Assembly (NCBI GenBank): GCA_034669045.1
Contig: JAXDOD010000103.1
Location: 24,227 to 88,226, forward strand
Length of the DNA stretch: 64,000 nucleotides
Direction: 5' to 3'
Origin: VAZQ01 sp034669045
Lineage (GTDB): Bacteria; Pseudomonadota; Alphaproteobacteria; Rhizobiales; Xanthobacteraceae
This document shows positions 11,533 to 22,815 of the stretch, in pieces; position 1 is the stretch's first letter, and each line of letters opens with the position of its first letter. Made by a program: the position numbers and the translations under genes. Below the pieces are notes generated by a model, which was given only the letters and a program-made list of their open reading frames with translations, had not been told where the DNA came from and did not search any database.

Positions 11533-12954
11533 GTCCTGAAGCTGCCGCTTCAGCAGCTCGATCTCCTCGGCGAGCGCGGAGTCGTTGTTCACCAGGTTCT
11601 CGATCTTGCGCACCGCGTGCAGCACGGTGGTGTGATCGCGGCCGCCGAAGCGCCGTCCGATCTCGGGAAGCGATCGCAGCGTCAGGGTCTTGGCCAGATA
11701 CATCGCGACCTGTCGCGGGCGCACGACGTTGGCGGTCCGCCTCGACGACAGCAGGTCGGCGCGGCTGACGTTGTATTGACGGGCGACGACGCGCTGGATT
11801 TCCTCGATTTTGACCCGCTTGGGCTCCTGCGGCCGGATCAGGTCGCGCACCTCGCGCTCGGCCATTTCAAGCGTGACCGGCTGGCCGGTGAGCTTGCTGT
11901 GGGCGAGCAGCCGGTTGAGGGCGCCTTCGAGGTCGCGGCCGTTATGGGTGACCGCCTTGGCGATGAAGACGAGGACCGGCGGCGGGACGTCGAAGCCCGG
12001 GTGGTGCATCCTGGCGGCGGCGACCCGGGACTTGAGGATTTCCAGCCGCAATTCCTCGCCCAGCGATCCCATCTCGACGACCAGCCCGCCGGCCAGCCGC
12101 GAGCGCACGCGCTCGTCGAGCGTCTCGAGGTCGGATGGCGGCCGGTCGGACGCGATCACGACCTGCCGGCCGGCGTCGATGAGCGCATTGAGGGTGTGGC
12201 AGAATTCGGCCTGCGTCGACTTGCCCTGCAGGAACTGGAGATCGTCGATCACCAGGACGTCGATCGCGCGCAGCGCCTCCTTGAAGGCGATCGCATTCTG
12301 CGACCGCAGCGCCGCGACGAAGCCGTACATGAAGCGTTCGGCGGTGAGGTAGAGCACCCTGCGCTCGGAGGTCGCATTGCCGGCCCACGCCAGCGACTGC
12401 AGCAGGTGGGTCTTGCCGAGCCCGACCCCGGCATGGACGTAGAGCGGGTTGAACATCACCGGGTCGCCGCGGCGCGCCTGCGAGACCTGCTTGGCGGCGG
12501 CATGGGCGAGCGTATTGGAGCGCCCCACCACGAAGGTCTCGAAGGTCAGGCGCGGATCGAGCGGCGAGCCGCCGAGCCCCTCGTGCACCGCCGAGATCGG
12601 CGTCGTGAGATTGCGCGGCTCGCCGGCCCCTTTGGCGGTCTCGCGCTCGCGCGGGCTGGCGGGCGTCTCCGCGGCCTTCGCCTTGGGCGGCAGTTGCCGG
12701 ATCACCGCCGATCGCACCGTCAGCTCCAGCCGTGCGAGGTCGGGCGCCTCCTTCTGCCAGCAATTGAGCAGCTTCTCGGCGTAATGCGACTGGATCCAGC
12801 TCTTGAGGAAGCGCGTCGGCACCGAGAGCTTCATCGTCTCGCCCTCGCTGCCTTCGACCTCCATGCGGGCGAACCAGCTCGAAAACACATCCTCGCCGAC
12901 GACGGCACGAAGCCGCTCCTTCACTCGCAGCCAGCGCTCCTGGTCCGGGGTCAT
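11530..12954 (-). CDS. dnaA: Chromosomal replication initiator DnaA
   Basis: AAA+ initiator that binds DnaA boxes and opens oriC. 474 residues from MTPDQERWLRVKERLRAVVG at 12954. Domain I is about 1-85, linker II about 86-135, AAA+ domain III carries Walker A GVGLGKTH at 176-183 and Walker B VLVIDDLQF at 233-241, and domain IV ends with RRFGGRDHTTVLHAVRKIE, the DNA-binding signature. The frame stays open upstream to 13131, but those residues are not family-like. It is followed by dnaN and preceded, after a 1-kb gap, by rpsT. Confidence 0.97.
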   Translation of the reverse strand: MTPDQERWLRVKERLRAVVGEDVFSSWFARMEVEGSEGETMKLSVPTRFLKSWIQSHYAEKLLNCWQKEAPDLARLELTVRSAVIRQLPPKAKAAETPASPRERETAKGAGEPRNLTTPISAVHEGLGGSPLDPRLTFETFVVGRSNTLAHAAAKQVSQARRGDPVMFNPLYVHAGVGLGKTHLLQSLAWAGNATSERRVLYLTAERFMYGFVAALRSQNAIAFKEALRAIDVLVIDDLQFLQGKSTQAEFCHTLNALIDAGRQVVIASDRPPSDLETLDERVRSRLAGGLVVEMGSLGEELRLEILKSRVAAARMHHPGFDVPPPVLVFIAKAVTHNGRDLEGALNRLLAHSKLTGQPVTLEMAEREVRDLIRPQEPKRVKIEEIQRVVARQYNVSRADLLSSRRTANVVRPRQVAMYLAKTLTLRSLPEIGRRFGGRDHTTVLHAVRKIENLVNNDSALAEEIELLKRQLQD

Positions 12955-13976
12955 CTTGGTTTTTCTCGCAATTGCGGAGGGATTGGACGCGGTTGGAACG
13001 CAGAGTCTTCCACGCACCCAACGGGGGGCTGACGCAACGCGGACCCAAAAAGGGAGGGACGAGGTCTGCTGGCAGATGAAGGAGCGAGGGACCGGGACCG
13101 GCAGCCGTACGGCGCGATCCTGATCCGGCAAGCTCAGCGGCCTGGGGGCGGGAGCCCGCGCGCAATGGCACTGGAGGTGACGCCTCCCGCAAAGGGCCGC
13201 AAACGCAGCACCGTCACCGTCTCATGGCCGCAAAATTGTGTTATTGTCTTCATGATGTCCCCCCTGCCTGTCCATCGCCGCCGCCGCCACGATGGTCAAG
13301 CACATATTCAGACTTGTCGAAGTATTCAGAGCCGTTCTTCGTCACCGTATACAATATACCGCGCGCACCAAAGCTTAGATTGCCGTACCAACAACAAAGC
13401 TGTGACTAACCTTTAGATCGAAAGCGGAACGACTGGACACGAATCGGTCATTCCCATCCTTCGATGAGCTCGAATTCGAACCTTTTACTGGGAGCCCCCT
13501 CAGGCCCGGGCGCGAATTCAAGTTAGCACGATAGCGGGTGCCTTCAAGCGCATACAAACGGCAACGTCGGCGGATTTTGCGCAGCCGATCGCGGCCCGCG
13601 CGGCCGGCGCGACATTACTGCGGCGTAAATCGTTGAATCCAGGGGGCTATTGGAGGGGCCCGCGGCACCCGGGACGATCGGTAGGGCCGCCGTTTTGGAC
13701 GAAAGCCGCGACCGTTCCGATTTGGCCTGCTGCCACAATTTGAAGTCCTGACGGCCACTATCCCTTTAAGTCTAGCTGTTGAAAGCCAAATTTTTGGGCG
13801 AATTCACAGGGTAGCCCGCGGCATTCTGACCGGGCTGGCGGCCAATCCGGCCTGGCGCCATCGAGACGGGCATCGCCTTACCGTGCGGACGCGCGCATGC
13901 GGACCGCAGGCGCGTTATAGCCGCCGTCAGTGACGTTTTTACAACAAAGGGCGTTGAAGAGTGCGCCAACGCCCGA
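12955..13976. other. 1-kb non-coding gap between rpsT and dnaA
   Basis: No convincing gene: the open frames here are short and of unlikely composition. A less GC-rich stretch at about 13207-13430 is the likely place for dnaA promoter elements. I looked for DnaA boxes (TTATCCACA or one mismatch) on both strands and saw none; the closest, tgtgactaa at about 13400, has two mismatches. The rpsT terminator occupies 13941-13974. The gap is unusually long for this compact region. Confidence 0.55.
13941..13974 (-). terminator. Intrinsic terminator of rpsT
   Basis: Immediately after the rpsT stop, the minus strand forms an 8-bp stem gggcgttg/caacgccc with a 10-nt loop, followed by TTTGTTGT. Stem, position and T-rich tail fit a Rho-independent terminator. 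Confidence 0.7.
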
Positions 13977-14243
13977 TCACTGGGCGAGCTTGGCCACCCG
14001 GTCGGTGAGGCGGGAAACCTTGCGGCTCGCGGCGTTCCTATGAATAACGCCCTTCTGGGCCGAACGCATGATCACCGGCTCGGCATCCTTCAGCGCAGCG
14101 GCGGCCTGGGTCCGGTCGCCGGCCGCGATCGCGTCCTCGACCTTGCCCACGGCGCTGCGCAAACGGGTGCGGCGCGACTTGTTGACCTCGGTGCGCCGCA
14201 CGATCTGGCGTTGGGCCTTGCTGGCGGATGACGTATTGGCCAT
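13977..14243 (-). CDS. rpsT: 30S ribosomal protein S20
   Basis: 88 residues with the classical S20 sequence: MANTSSASKAQRQIVRRTEV at the N-terminus, basic throughout, GVIHRNAASRKVSRLTDRV near the C-terminus. It binds 16S rRNA in the body of the small subunit. It forms a self-contained unit with a promoter at 14306-14334 and a terminator at 13941-13974. rpsT upstream of dnaA is a common alphaproteobacterial arrangement. Confidence 0.97.
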   Translation of the reverse strand: MANTSSASKAQRQIVRRTEVNKSRRTRLRSAVGKVEDAIAAGDRTQAAAALKDAEPVIMRSAQKGVIHRNAASRKVSRLTDRVAKLAQ

Positions 14244-14305
14244 TGCTTGCTCGATATCGTGAAAATGACAGCGGCGGCGAGAAGCCTCGCCGCCAATTTG
14301 CGCCG

Positions 14306-14334
14306 CTTATAGTCGGCCGCCCAAAGAGAGTCAA
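14306..14334 (-). promoter_or_regulatory. Housekeeping (sigma-70 type) promoter of rpsT
   Basis: On the minus strand: TTGACT (14334-14329), a 17-bp spacer, TATAAG (14311-14306). This is a good match to TTGACA/TATAAT with ideal spacing. Transcription would start near 14299 and give a leader of about 56 nt before the rpsT ATG. Confidence 0.7.
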
Positions 14335-14348
14335 AGCCACCGGCCGGC

Positions 14349-15242
14349 TCAGGCGGCACCTTTTTGGCGCACGCCGTCATAGCCGGCCACCACAGATGCC
14401 CGGTCACCGTCAGGGAACCGGGCCAACGGCGGCTTGACCGCGGCCCAGGCGCCGTCCGCATGGATATGCGCCAGCAGCGCCTTCACGCCGGAAACCAGTT
14501 GCTTGCCGTCGAACAGCTTGCGGATGGCCACCGCCTGGTCGAGCGCGCGCTGGTCGCCGTCGCGCCAGGCGCGGGCGCAGAGATCGGCGTTGAGGTTCGC
14601 GGTCGCCGAGATGCAGCCCGCGAAGGCGCCCGCGCGCGCCTCCATGAGCGCCGCCTCGGTCGAGGGAAAGACCAGGAAGCCGCCCCCGAGCGCGGCGGCG
14701 GCGCGCGCATAGGCCATGTCGCCGGACGAATCCTTCAGGCCCGCGATCCGCGCGCCGAAGGCGCCGCGCAGCCGCGCGATCAGCGGCACGTGCCAGGCGA
14801 GCCCCGACTGCGCCGGGAAATGATAGAGGTAGATCGGGATCGGCCGCGCCGCGGTCGCCTGCATGATGGTGTCCACATAGGCGACGAGGCCGTCGTCCGG
14901 CACGCCCTTGTAGTAGAACGGCGGCAGGAGGAGCGCGCCGGCGAAGCCGAGCTCGGCGGCATGGCGCGTCAGCGCGACCGCGTCCGCCGTCGCGGCGGCG
15001 CCGGTGCCGACCATCAGGCGTTGCAGCGGCAGGCCGGCGTCGCGATAGGCGCTCATCACGCGCTTGCGCTGCTCGAGCGAGAACGAGGTAGCCTCCCCGG
15101 TGGTGCCGAGCACGTTGAGCCCGTCGCAGCCGTTCGCCAGCAGGAAACCCGCGAGCGCGGTGGCGCGCGCGAGGTCGGGCTCGCCCGCAGCGTCGATCGG
15201 CGAGGCGATGGCGGCGATGACGCCGTGGAGTTTGTCGCTCAT
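14349..15242 (-). CDS. Dihydrodipicolinate synthase / N-acetylneuraminate lyase family aldolase
   Basis: TIM-barrel class I aldolase of the DapA superfamily, 297 residues. It has the pyruvate-binding GTTGEATS (about 45-52), the Tyr of IYLYHFP (about 136-142) and the Schiff-base Lys in AGLKDSSGD (about 168). The divergence from true DapA (for example LPPFYYKGVPDDGLVAYVD) suggests another 2-keto acid aldolase or dehydratase rather than lysine synthesis. The start at 15242 has AGGACC upstream. A pair of 16-bp direct repeats lies just upstream, and maeB lies 58 bp further up on the same strand. Confidence 0.88.
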   Translation of the reverse strand: MSDKLHGVIAAIASPIDAAGEPDLARATALAGFLLANGCDGLNVLGTTGEATSFSLEQRKRVMSAYRDAGLPLQRLMVGTGAAATADAVALTRHAAELGFAGALLLPPFYYKGVPDDGLVAYVDTIMQATAARPIPIYLYHFPAQSGLAWHVPLIARLRGAFGARIAGLKDSSGDMAYARAAAALGGGFLVFPSTEAALMEARAGAFAGCISATANLNADLCARAWRDGDQRALDQAVAIRKLFDGKQLVSGVKALLAHIHADGAWAAVKPPLARFPDGDRASVVAGYDGVRQKGAA

Positions 15243-15246
15243 GTGG

Positions 15247-15284
15247 TCCTGAGTAATCCGGCTGCTGATCCTGAGTAATCCGGC
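15247..15284. repeat. Two 16-bp direct repeats upstream of the DapA-like gene
   Basis: The sequence tcctgagtaatccggc occurs at 15247-15262 and again, identical, at 15269-15284. The repeats start 22 bp apart, about two helical turns, in the 58-bp gap between maeB and the DapA-like gene. The spacing would put two bound proteins on one DNA face. The first copy also overlaps the ribosome-binding site region. Confidence 0.6.
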
Positions 15285-15300
15285 CGCGACGAATGGACAT

Positions 15301-17580
<2,280 letters not shown>

Positions 17581-17792
17581 TTCAACTCCTTGACGCCAGC
17601 CGCGCGACATCGCCGCGGCCCGGCAACGACCCTAGCGGATCGGGCGGCGGTGGCTCAAGGACCGGATTGCAAGCGAGGCGGTGCGGCGGCGCGCTCGACC
17701 GGCGCTGGGCCGCCGCACGCCGCAATTGAATCCGCGCACAAGCCGGAGTAAGCCGTGGCCGGGCGCGCTTTTTGAGGGATGACGGCCGCACC

Positions 17793-18113
17793 ATGATCCG
17801 TTTCCTGTTCCGCTTCATCGGTCTGTTGTGTCTCGCGCTGGGCTTCATTTTCCTGGTCTATGACGGCACCAAGTCGATCGCCGACCAGAAGTGGCTCTAT
17901 GTCACCAGGGTCAGCGACGTGTGGGCGACCGTGCACGAGCAGAGCCTCGCGCTGGTGCAGCCGACACTGCAGCGCATCGCGGTGTGGCTCTGGGACCCGA
18001 TCGCCGTCAATGTGCTCAATGCACCGAGCTGGCTGGTGCTGGTCGTCCTTGCCACGCTCCTGATCCTGATCGGGCGCAAGCGGCGGCCGCTGATCGGCTA
18101 TGCGCGGGATTAG
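17793..18113 (+). CDS. Small membrane protein conserved in Rhizobiales
   Basis: 106 residues from MIRFLFRFIG. There are two hydrophobic segments, FIGLLCLALGFIFLVYD (about 6-24) and WLVLVVLATLLILIG (about 82-98), with a polar middle and a basic C-terminus RKRRPLIGYARD. A TTG start seven codons earlier is possible. The pattern fits the family often labelled PetM-like in Rhizobiales annotations, but no function follows from it. Confidence 0.75.
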   Translation: MIRFLFRFIGLLCLALGFIFLVYDGTKSIADQKWLYVTRVSDVWATVHEQSLALVQPTLQRIAVWLWDPIAVNVLNAPSWLVLVVLATLLILIGRKRRPLIGYARD

Positions 18114-18254
18114 CGCCCGTCTTTCCGCTCCCGTGCGCGTGGCGCCGGGCTGAGCCACCTGCCGCAGACGTGATGGGTCTGCCGGGTGCGCGAGGCGCGC
18201 GCTCCCACTATATTGCGGCCGACAGCTGTGGACCCAGAGCACGGGAGAGACCGC

Positions 18255-18929
<675 letters not shown>

Positions 18930-18963
18930 CGCAGCGCGCACCGACGCAGCGACCGGTCGCGCC

Positions 18964-19003
18964 AGCCGTGCGGTCCCTTTCTCGGGCCGCGCGGCTTTTC
19001 TTT
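18964..19003 (+). terminator. Intrinsic terminator of msrA
   Basis: The arms agccgtgcggtccc and gggccgcgcggct pair over about 13 bp with one bulge, followed by TTTTCTTT. Position 35 bp after the msrA stop and the T-run make this a convincing Rho-independent terminator. Confidence 0.75.
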
Positions 19004-19056
19004 ATGTGCCGATCTGACATGCTGGCGACTGCTCGGATTCGAAAGGGGGCCACCCC

Positions 19057-19578
19057 ATGCGCAAGATCGAACTGGCCATCGAGGCCATCCTGTTCCAGTG
19101 CCGCTGGATATTGGCGCCGTTCTACATCGGCCTGGCCGTGTGCCTGCTGGTGCTCCTCGTTCACTTCGGCATCGAGCTGTTCGCCTTCGTGATCCGGATT
19201 CATGTGGCGAGCCAGTCGGATGTGATCCTCGGCGTGCTGAGCCTGATCGACATCGTGTTTACCGGCAATCTGGTGCTGATCGTGATCCTGTCCGGCTATG
19301 AGAATTTCGTGTCGCGCATCGATGCCGGCAACCACGACCGTCCGCAATGGATGACCAAGGTCGATTTCGGCGGCCTCAAGCAGAAGCTGATGACGTCGAT
19401 CGTGGCGATCTCGGCCATCCAGGTGCTCAAGGCGTTCATGAACGTGGAGCAATACGACACCAGCAAGCTCGGCTGGCTGGTCGGCATCCATCTGGTCTTC
19501 CTCGGCTCGCTGCTGGCGGTCGTGCTGGCCGACCGGCTGTCCGATTCGATGAAGGCGCCGGAGGAGAAGTCGAATTGA
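19057..19578 (+). CDS. UPF0114 (YqhA-like) inner membrane protein
   Basis: 173 residues beginning MRKIELAIEAILFQCRWILAPFYIGL, the UPF0114 signature. There are four hydrophobic segments (about 13-40, 56-82, 108-128, 138-160). The conserved SGYENFVSRID and GGLKQKLMTSIVAISAI loops are present. The function of the family is not settled; channel-like roles have been proposed. The start is preceded by AAGGGGG. Confidence 0.9.
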   Translation: MRKIELAIEAILFQCRWILAPFYIGLAVCLLVLLVHFGIELFAFVIRIHVASQSDVILGVLSLIDIVFTGNLVLIVILSGYENFVSRIDAGNHDRPQWMTKVDFGGLKQKLMTSIVAISAIQVLKAFMNVEQYDTSKLGWLVGIHLVFLGSLLAVVLADRLSDSMKAPEEKSN

Positions 19579-19644
19579 CCATGACGCGCCGGAAGCGGCC
19601 CGATTCGCCTGTGACGACAGGCCATTAGGCGTCGGGTGAGGCTT

Positions 19645-19658
19645 TGTTAACCATAACA
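19645..19658. promoter_or_regulatory. Short inverted repeat upstream of the export lipoprotein gene
   Basis: tgtta-N4-taaca, a perfect 5-bp inverted repeat 47 bp upstream of the ATG at 19705. It could be an operator half-site pair. No regulator is identified, and short repeats of this size arise by chance. Confidence 0.25.
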
Positions 19659-19704
19659 GGCCTTAATCCGGGTGACCCACTCGTGCCTGGGGCCCGGACT
19701 CACA

Positions 19705-20427
19705 ATGCGGCCAGTTCGCCTGTTCGTTCTCGTTCTGCTCGCCGTCGCGCTCGCCGGCTGCGCCAGCATGCCCGCGCCGCGCGTTGCGGTCGCCACACCG
19801 CCGCCCGCAACCGATCTCGACAGCCTGGTCTATGCCAGACCCGCGGCGATGGCGGGGGACCAGCGCGTGGTGGCGAAGCCTACGCCGCCGCCCACAGAGG
19901 CCCGCGCCCAGGTGATGGTGGCGCCTGCCGAGGTGACGCTAGACCCGGCCGCCGCCTTCGAGGGCGAGGTCCCCTATACGCTGGATACCGGCGACAAGCT
20001 GCGCGTGGTCGTCTTCGGCCAGGACGGACTGACCAATTCCTATTCGGTCGACTCCGCCGGCGCGGTGACGATGCCGCTGATCGGGGCGGTGCCGGCGCGC
20101 GGACTGACCCCCGGAGAATTGTCCCGCGCGGTGGCGGAACGCCTGCGCCGCGGCTTCGTCCGCGATCCGCATGTCGCGATCGAGGTCGAGCTGTACCGGC
20201 CGTTCTTCATCCTGGGCGAGGTGACCTATCCGGGGCAGTATCCCTACGTGCCCCATATGTCGGTCGAGAACGCGGTGGCGATCGCCGGCGGCTTCACGCC
20301 GCGCGCCTATCGCTGGGACATCCGCATCGACCGGCCGGCCACCGGCGGGGTCGTGCGCAAATCGGTGCCGCTGCTCACGCGCGTGCGGCCGGGCGACACC
20401 GTCATCATCAAGGAACGCTGGTTCTGA
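19705..20427 (+). CDS. Polysaccharide export (Wza-like) lipoprotein
   Basis: 240 residues. The start at 19705 gives a clean lipoprotein signal MRPVRLFVLVLLAVALAGCA with lipobox LAGC. The Wza-type export domain begins at YTLDTGDKLRVVVFGQDGLT and continues with SVDSAGAVTMPLIGAVPARGLT. A SLBB-like repeat follows (FFILGEVTYPGQYPYVPHMSVENAV). Such proteins form the outer-membrane pore for capsule or exopolysaccharide. Here no polymerase, Wzc kinase or glycosyltransferase is nearby, so it is an orphan. A GTG start at 19672 is possible but would displace the signal peptide. Confidence 0.9.
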   Translation: MRPVRLFVLVLLAVALAGCASMPAPRVAVATPPPATDLDSLVYARPAAMAGDQRVVAKPTPPPTEARAQVMVAPAEVTLDPAAAFEGEVPYTLDTGDKLRVVVFGQDGLTNSYSVDSAGAVTMPLIGAVPARGLTPGELSRAVAERLRRGFVRDPHVAIEVELYRPFFILGEVTYPGQYPYVPHMSVENAVAIAGGFTPRAYRWDIRIDRPATGGVVRKSVPLLTRVRPGDTVIIKERWF

Positions 20428-20446
20428 AGCTGGAGGACGGAGAACC

Positions 20447-20477
20447 GACGACGGAAAGGTGAGCTCCATCCGTCGTC
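20447..20477. terminator. Shared hairpin between convergent genes
   Basis: A 9-bp perfect stem, gacgacgga (20447-20455) with tccgtcgtc (20469-20477), sits in the 70-bp gap between two converging genes. It lacks a strong T-run on either side, so it is a weak or factor-assisted terminator candidate. Confidence 0.4.
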
Positions 20478-20497
20478 CGTCCGCTCTCCTCGTCGTC

Positions 20498-21172
20498 TCA
20501 CGTCTTCATGTGCTTCCGCAGGAAGTCGAGCGAGCGCGGCCAGGCCGCCTCGGCGCTCGGCTTGTGGAAGCTCGCGCGCTCGTCGCAGTGGAAGCCGTGC
20601 GGCGCATCCGGATAGGTGTAGATCTCGACCTCGGGGCGCTTCTGCTTGATCGCCTCCACGTCGGTCATCGGGATGCCCTGGTCCTTTTCGCCGAAATGCA
20701 TCTGCACCGGGATCTTCGGCTTCTCGTCGGCGAATTTCGCGATCTGGCCGCCGTAGTAGCAGATCGCGGCCGCCAGGCCGTCGAGCCGCGTGGCTGCCAG
20801 GAACGCGACGCTGCCGCCCATGCAGAAGCCGATGATGGCGACCGGCCCTTCCTTCTTCAGTTCGTCGATCGCCGACTGGGTGTCCTTGAGCATCGCGTCC
20901 CAGTTGGGCGCGGCGACGAACTTGCGCGCATTGGCGATCTCGTCGGGCGTGTAGCCGCACTCGAAGCCTTTCTCGGTGCGATCGAACAGCGCCGGCGCGA
21001 CGGCGTTGTAGCCTTCCTCGGCGAGTCGGTCGCAGACCGCGCGGATATGATGATTGACGCCGAAAATCTCCTGGATGACCACGATGCCGCCCTTGGCCGG
21101 GCCCTTGGCGTCGGCCCGATAGGCGCCGAGCTGGTGCTGATCGGCGGCAGTCAGCGAGAAATGTTTACCCAA
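20498..21172 (-). CDS. Dienelactone hydrolase family protein, TTG start
   Basis: Alpha/beta hydrolase of 224 residues with the family nucleophile in GFCMGG (Cys about 116), Asp in the GEKDQGIP segment and His in DAPHGFHCDERASF. The Cys nucleophile is diagnostic for dienelactone hydrolases, which open cyclic lactones in aromatic degradation; many paralogues have other substrates. The start codon is TTG at 21172, fixed by a strong AGGAGGA ribosome-binding site about six bases upstream; no ATG is available nearby. Confidence 0.9.
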   Translation of the reverse strand: MGKHFSLTAADQHQLGAYRADAKGPAKGGIVVIQEIFGVNHHIRAVCDRLAEEGYNAVAPALFDRTEKGFECGYTPDEIANARKFVAAPNWDAMLKDTQSAIDELKKEGPVAIIGFCMGGSVAFLAATRLDGLAAAICYYGGQIAKFADEKPKIPVQMHFGEKDQGIPMTDVEAIKQKRPEVEIYTYPDAPHGFHCDERASFHKPSAEAAWPRSLDFLRKHMKT

Positions 21173-21284
21173 GTCTTCCTCCTGTGAGCGTTGCGGGCGG
21201 GCGCAATCCAGAGCCCAGGCCCCGATAGGACGATTTCACGCTGGCGCGCGGACAAATGCAACAAGGGCGAGCGGTGCACGCGGG

Positions 21285-22295
21285 TCAGCCCGGGCGCAAG
21301 CCGAACGCCTGCGCGAGCAGTTCATAGGAGCGCCGGCGCGCGGCGTGATCGTAGACCATGGTCGTGACCATCACCTCGTCGGCTTTCGTCTGCGCGATCA
21401 GCGCCTCGAGCCGCGCGCGCACGGTCGCCGGCGCGCCGAGGAAGAGCCGCTCGCGGCGCGCCCGGATGCGCTCGCGGTCGACCGGCGAATAGGGAAAAGC
21501 CTGCGCCTCTTCGGGGCTCGCAAGCGGCAGGTATTCGCCGCGCGCGCGGCGAACCCAGTTGAGGTCGAGCGTGGTCGCGAGCCGCTCCGCCTCCGCGTCG
21601 CTGTCGGCGCAGACGGCCGCGCAGGCGAGGATCGCGTAGGGCCGATCGAGCGTGGCCGACGGCTTGAACTGCTCGCGATAGGCCAGCATCGGCGCCGCCG
21701 CGTCGTGGTCGGAGAAGTGGTGCGCGAAGGAAAAGCCGGCGCCGATCATGGCGGCGAGCTGTGCGCTGTATCCGCTCGAGCCGAGGAGCCAGAGCGGCGG
21801 CAGCGCCACGTCCTGCGGCATCGCGTGCACGGCGCGGAACGGATGCCCTTCCGGGAATCCGTTGCGGTCGAACAGCAGGAGCTCCTGGAACCGCTCCAGG
21901 AAATCGTCGCCCTCGGCCGTGTCCTGGCGCCGGCGCAACGCATAGGACGTGACCGGATCGGTGCCGGGCGCGCGTCCGATGCCGAGATCGATGCGGCCCG
22001 GGAATAGCGCCTCCAGCACCTTGAAGCGCTCGGCGACCATCAGCGGCGCGTGGTTCGGCAGCATCACGCCGCCCGACCCGACGCGCATGCGCTGCGTCGC
22101 GGCCGCGATCTGCCCGATCATGATCTCGGGCGCGGAGCTTGCGACCGAGGGCAGGTTGTGATGCTCCGCCACCCAGTAGCGGGTGTAGCCGAGGCGCTCG
22201 GCAAGTTGCGCAAGGTCGAGCGAGTTGCGCAGCGCGATGGCGCCGGACGAACCGGCGCTGACCGGGGAGAGATCGAGGACGGAAATCGGGACCAT
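21285..22295 (-). CDS. LLM-class flavin-dependent oxidoreductase
   Basis: 336 residues of the bacterial-luciferase-like superfamily: PISVLDLSPVSAGSSG at the start, RYWVAEHHNLPSVASSAPEI, VGSGGVMLPNHAPLMVAERF, GRIDLGIGRAPGTDP. This pattern is that of the YhbW-type subgroup, FMN-dependent with unknown substrate. An in-frame GTG precedes the ATG by one codon. It lies downstream of a small exported protein gene on the same strand. Confidence 0.92.
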   Translation of the reverse strand: MVPISVLDLSPVSAGSSGAIALRNSLDLAQLAERLGYTRYWVAEHHNLPSVASSAPEIMIGQIAAATQRMRVGSGGVMLPNHAPLMVAERFKVLEALFPGRIDLGIGRAPGTDPVTSYALRRRQDTAEGDDFLERFQELLLFDRNGFPEGHPFRAVHAMPQDVALPPLWLLGSSGYSAQLAAMIGAGFSFAHHFSDHDAAAPMLAYREQFKPSATLDRPYAILACAAVCADSDAEAERLATTLDLNWVRRARGEYLPLASPEEAQAFPYSPVDRERIRARRERLFLGAPATVRARLEALIAQTKADEVMVTTMVYDHAARRRSYELLAQAFGLRPG

Positions 22296-22319
22296 CACGC
22301 GGGCGGCGCGCTCATGCGG

Positions 22320-22613
22320 TCAGAACGGCCAGGGCCGGCGCAAGTTCCAGTCCTGCTTCCACCCGGTCAGGTGACCTTTGCGGAACTGCAGCGCCATGCC
22401 GGTATCGACCGGATAGAAACCGGGAACGGCCGCCGATCCCTTGGCGATGTAGATCTCCGACGCGCCCCTGCTGGAGTAGGGGATGAGCGGCACCTGGAGC
22501 GCGGAGGAGGCTTCAAGCGGAGTCATGCCGAAACGCAGCGGCAGGACGTTGGAGCGGGTCGACCCGCAGAACGCCAGCCAGCATACGCACAACGACACCA
22601 CGGCACGTCTCAT
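22320..22613 (-). CDS. Small exported hypothetical protein
   Basis: 97 residues from MRRAVVSLCVCWLAFCGSTR, a short hydrophobic N-terminus that looks like a signal sequence. The body contains LPLRFGMTPLEASSALQVPL and ends WNLRRPWPF. The 'LRFGMTP.EAS.AL..PL' pattern resembles small Rhizobiales exported proteins that I cannot assign a role. It may be co-transcribed with the luciferase-like gene 24 bp downstream. Confidence 0.65.
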   Translation of the reverse strand: MRRAVVSLCVCWLAFCGSTRSNVLPLRFGMTPLEASSALQVPLIPYSSRGASEIYIAKGSAAVPGFYPVDTGMALQFRKGHLTGWKQDWNLRRPWPF

Positions 22614-22690
22614 GGCCCATCTTGGGTCCATTCGGGCGCGCAGGCAAGGGCAGGCGGGACAGGGCCGGATGGCGGGATAGCTCGCTCCGT

Positions 22691-22793
22691 CGTCATTCCG
22701 GGGCGCGAGCGAAGCGCGCGAGCCCGGAATCCATAACCACTGCTGCGGCGCATGGATTCCGGGCTCCGGCCTTCGGCCGTCCCCGGAATGACC
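22691..22793. repeat. Dispersed intergenic palindrome (gtcattccgggg type)
   Basis: Outer arms gtcattccgggg (22692-22703) and ccccggaatgac (22781-22792); inner arms agcccggaatccat (22721-22734) and atggattccgggct (22752-22765). The whole can fold as a nested cruciform. Elements of this kind occur in many copies in Bradyrhizobium relatives. A half copy is at 38848-38892. Confidence 0.8.
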
Positions 22794-22815
22794 GTGAAGG
22801 TTTTTTTCAGCGCCC

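Noticed and set aside
13165..13416. Small open frames in the rpsT-dnaA gap
   Set aside because: No ribosome-binding sites, odd composition, overlapping frames of similar length; treated as non-coding.
12955..13976. Chromosomal origin next to dnaA
   Set aside because: No DnaA boxes or AT-rich unwinding element were found, and in many Hyphomicrobiales the origin is away from dnaA. Not called without skew data.
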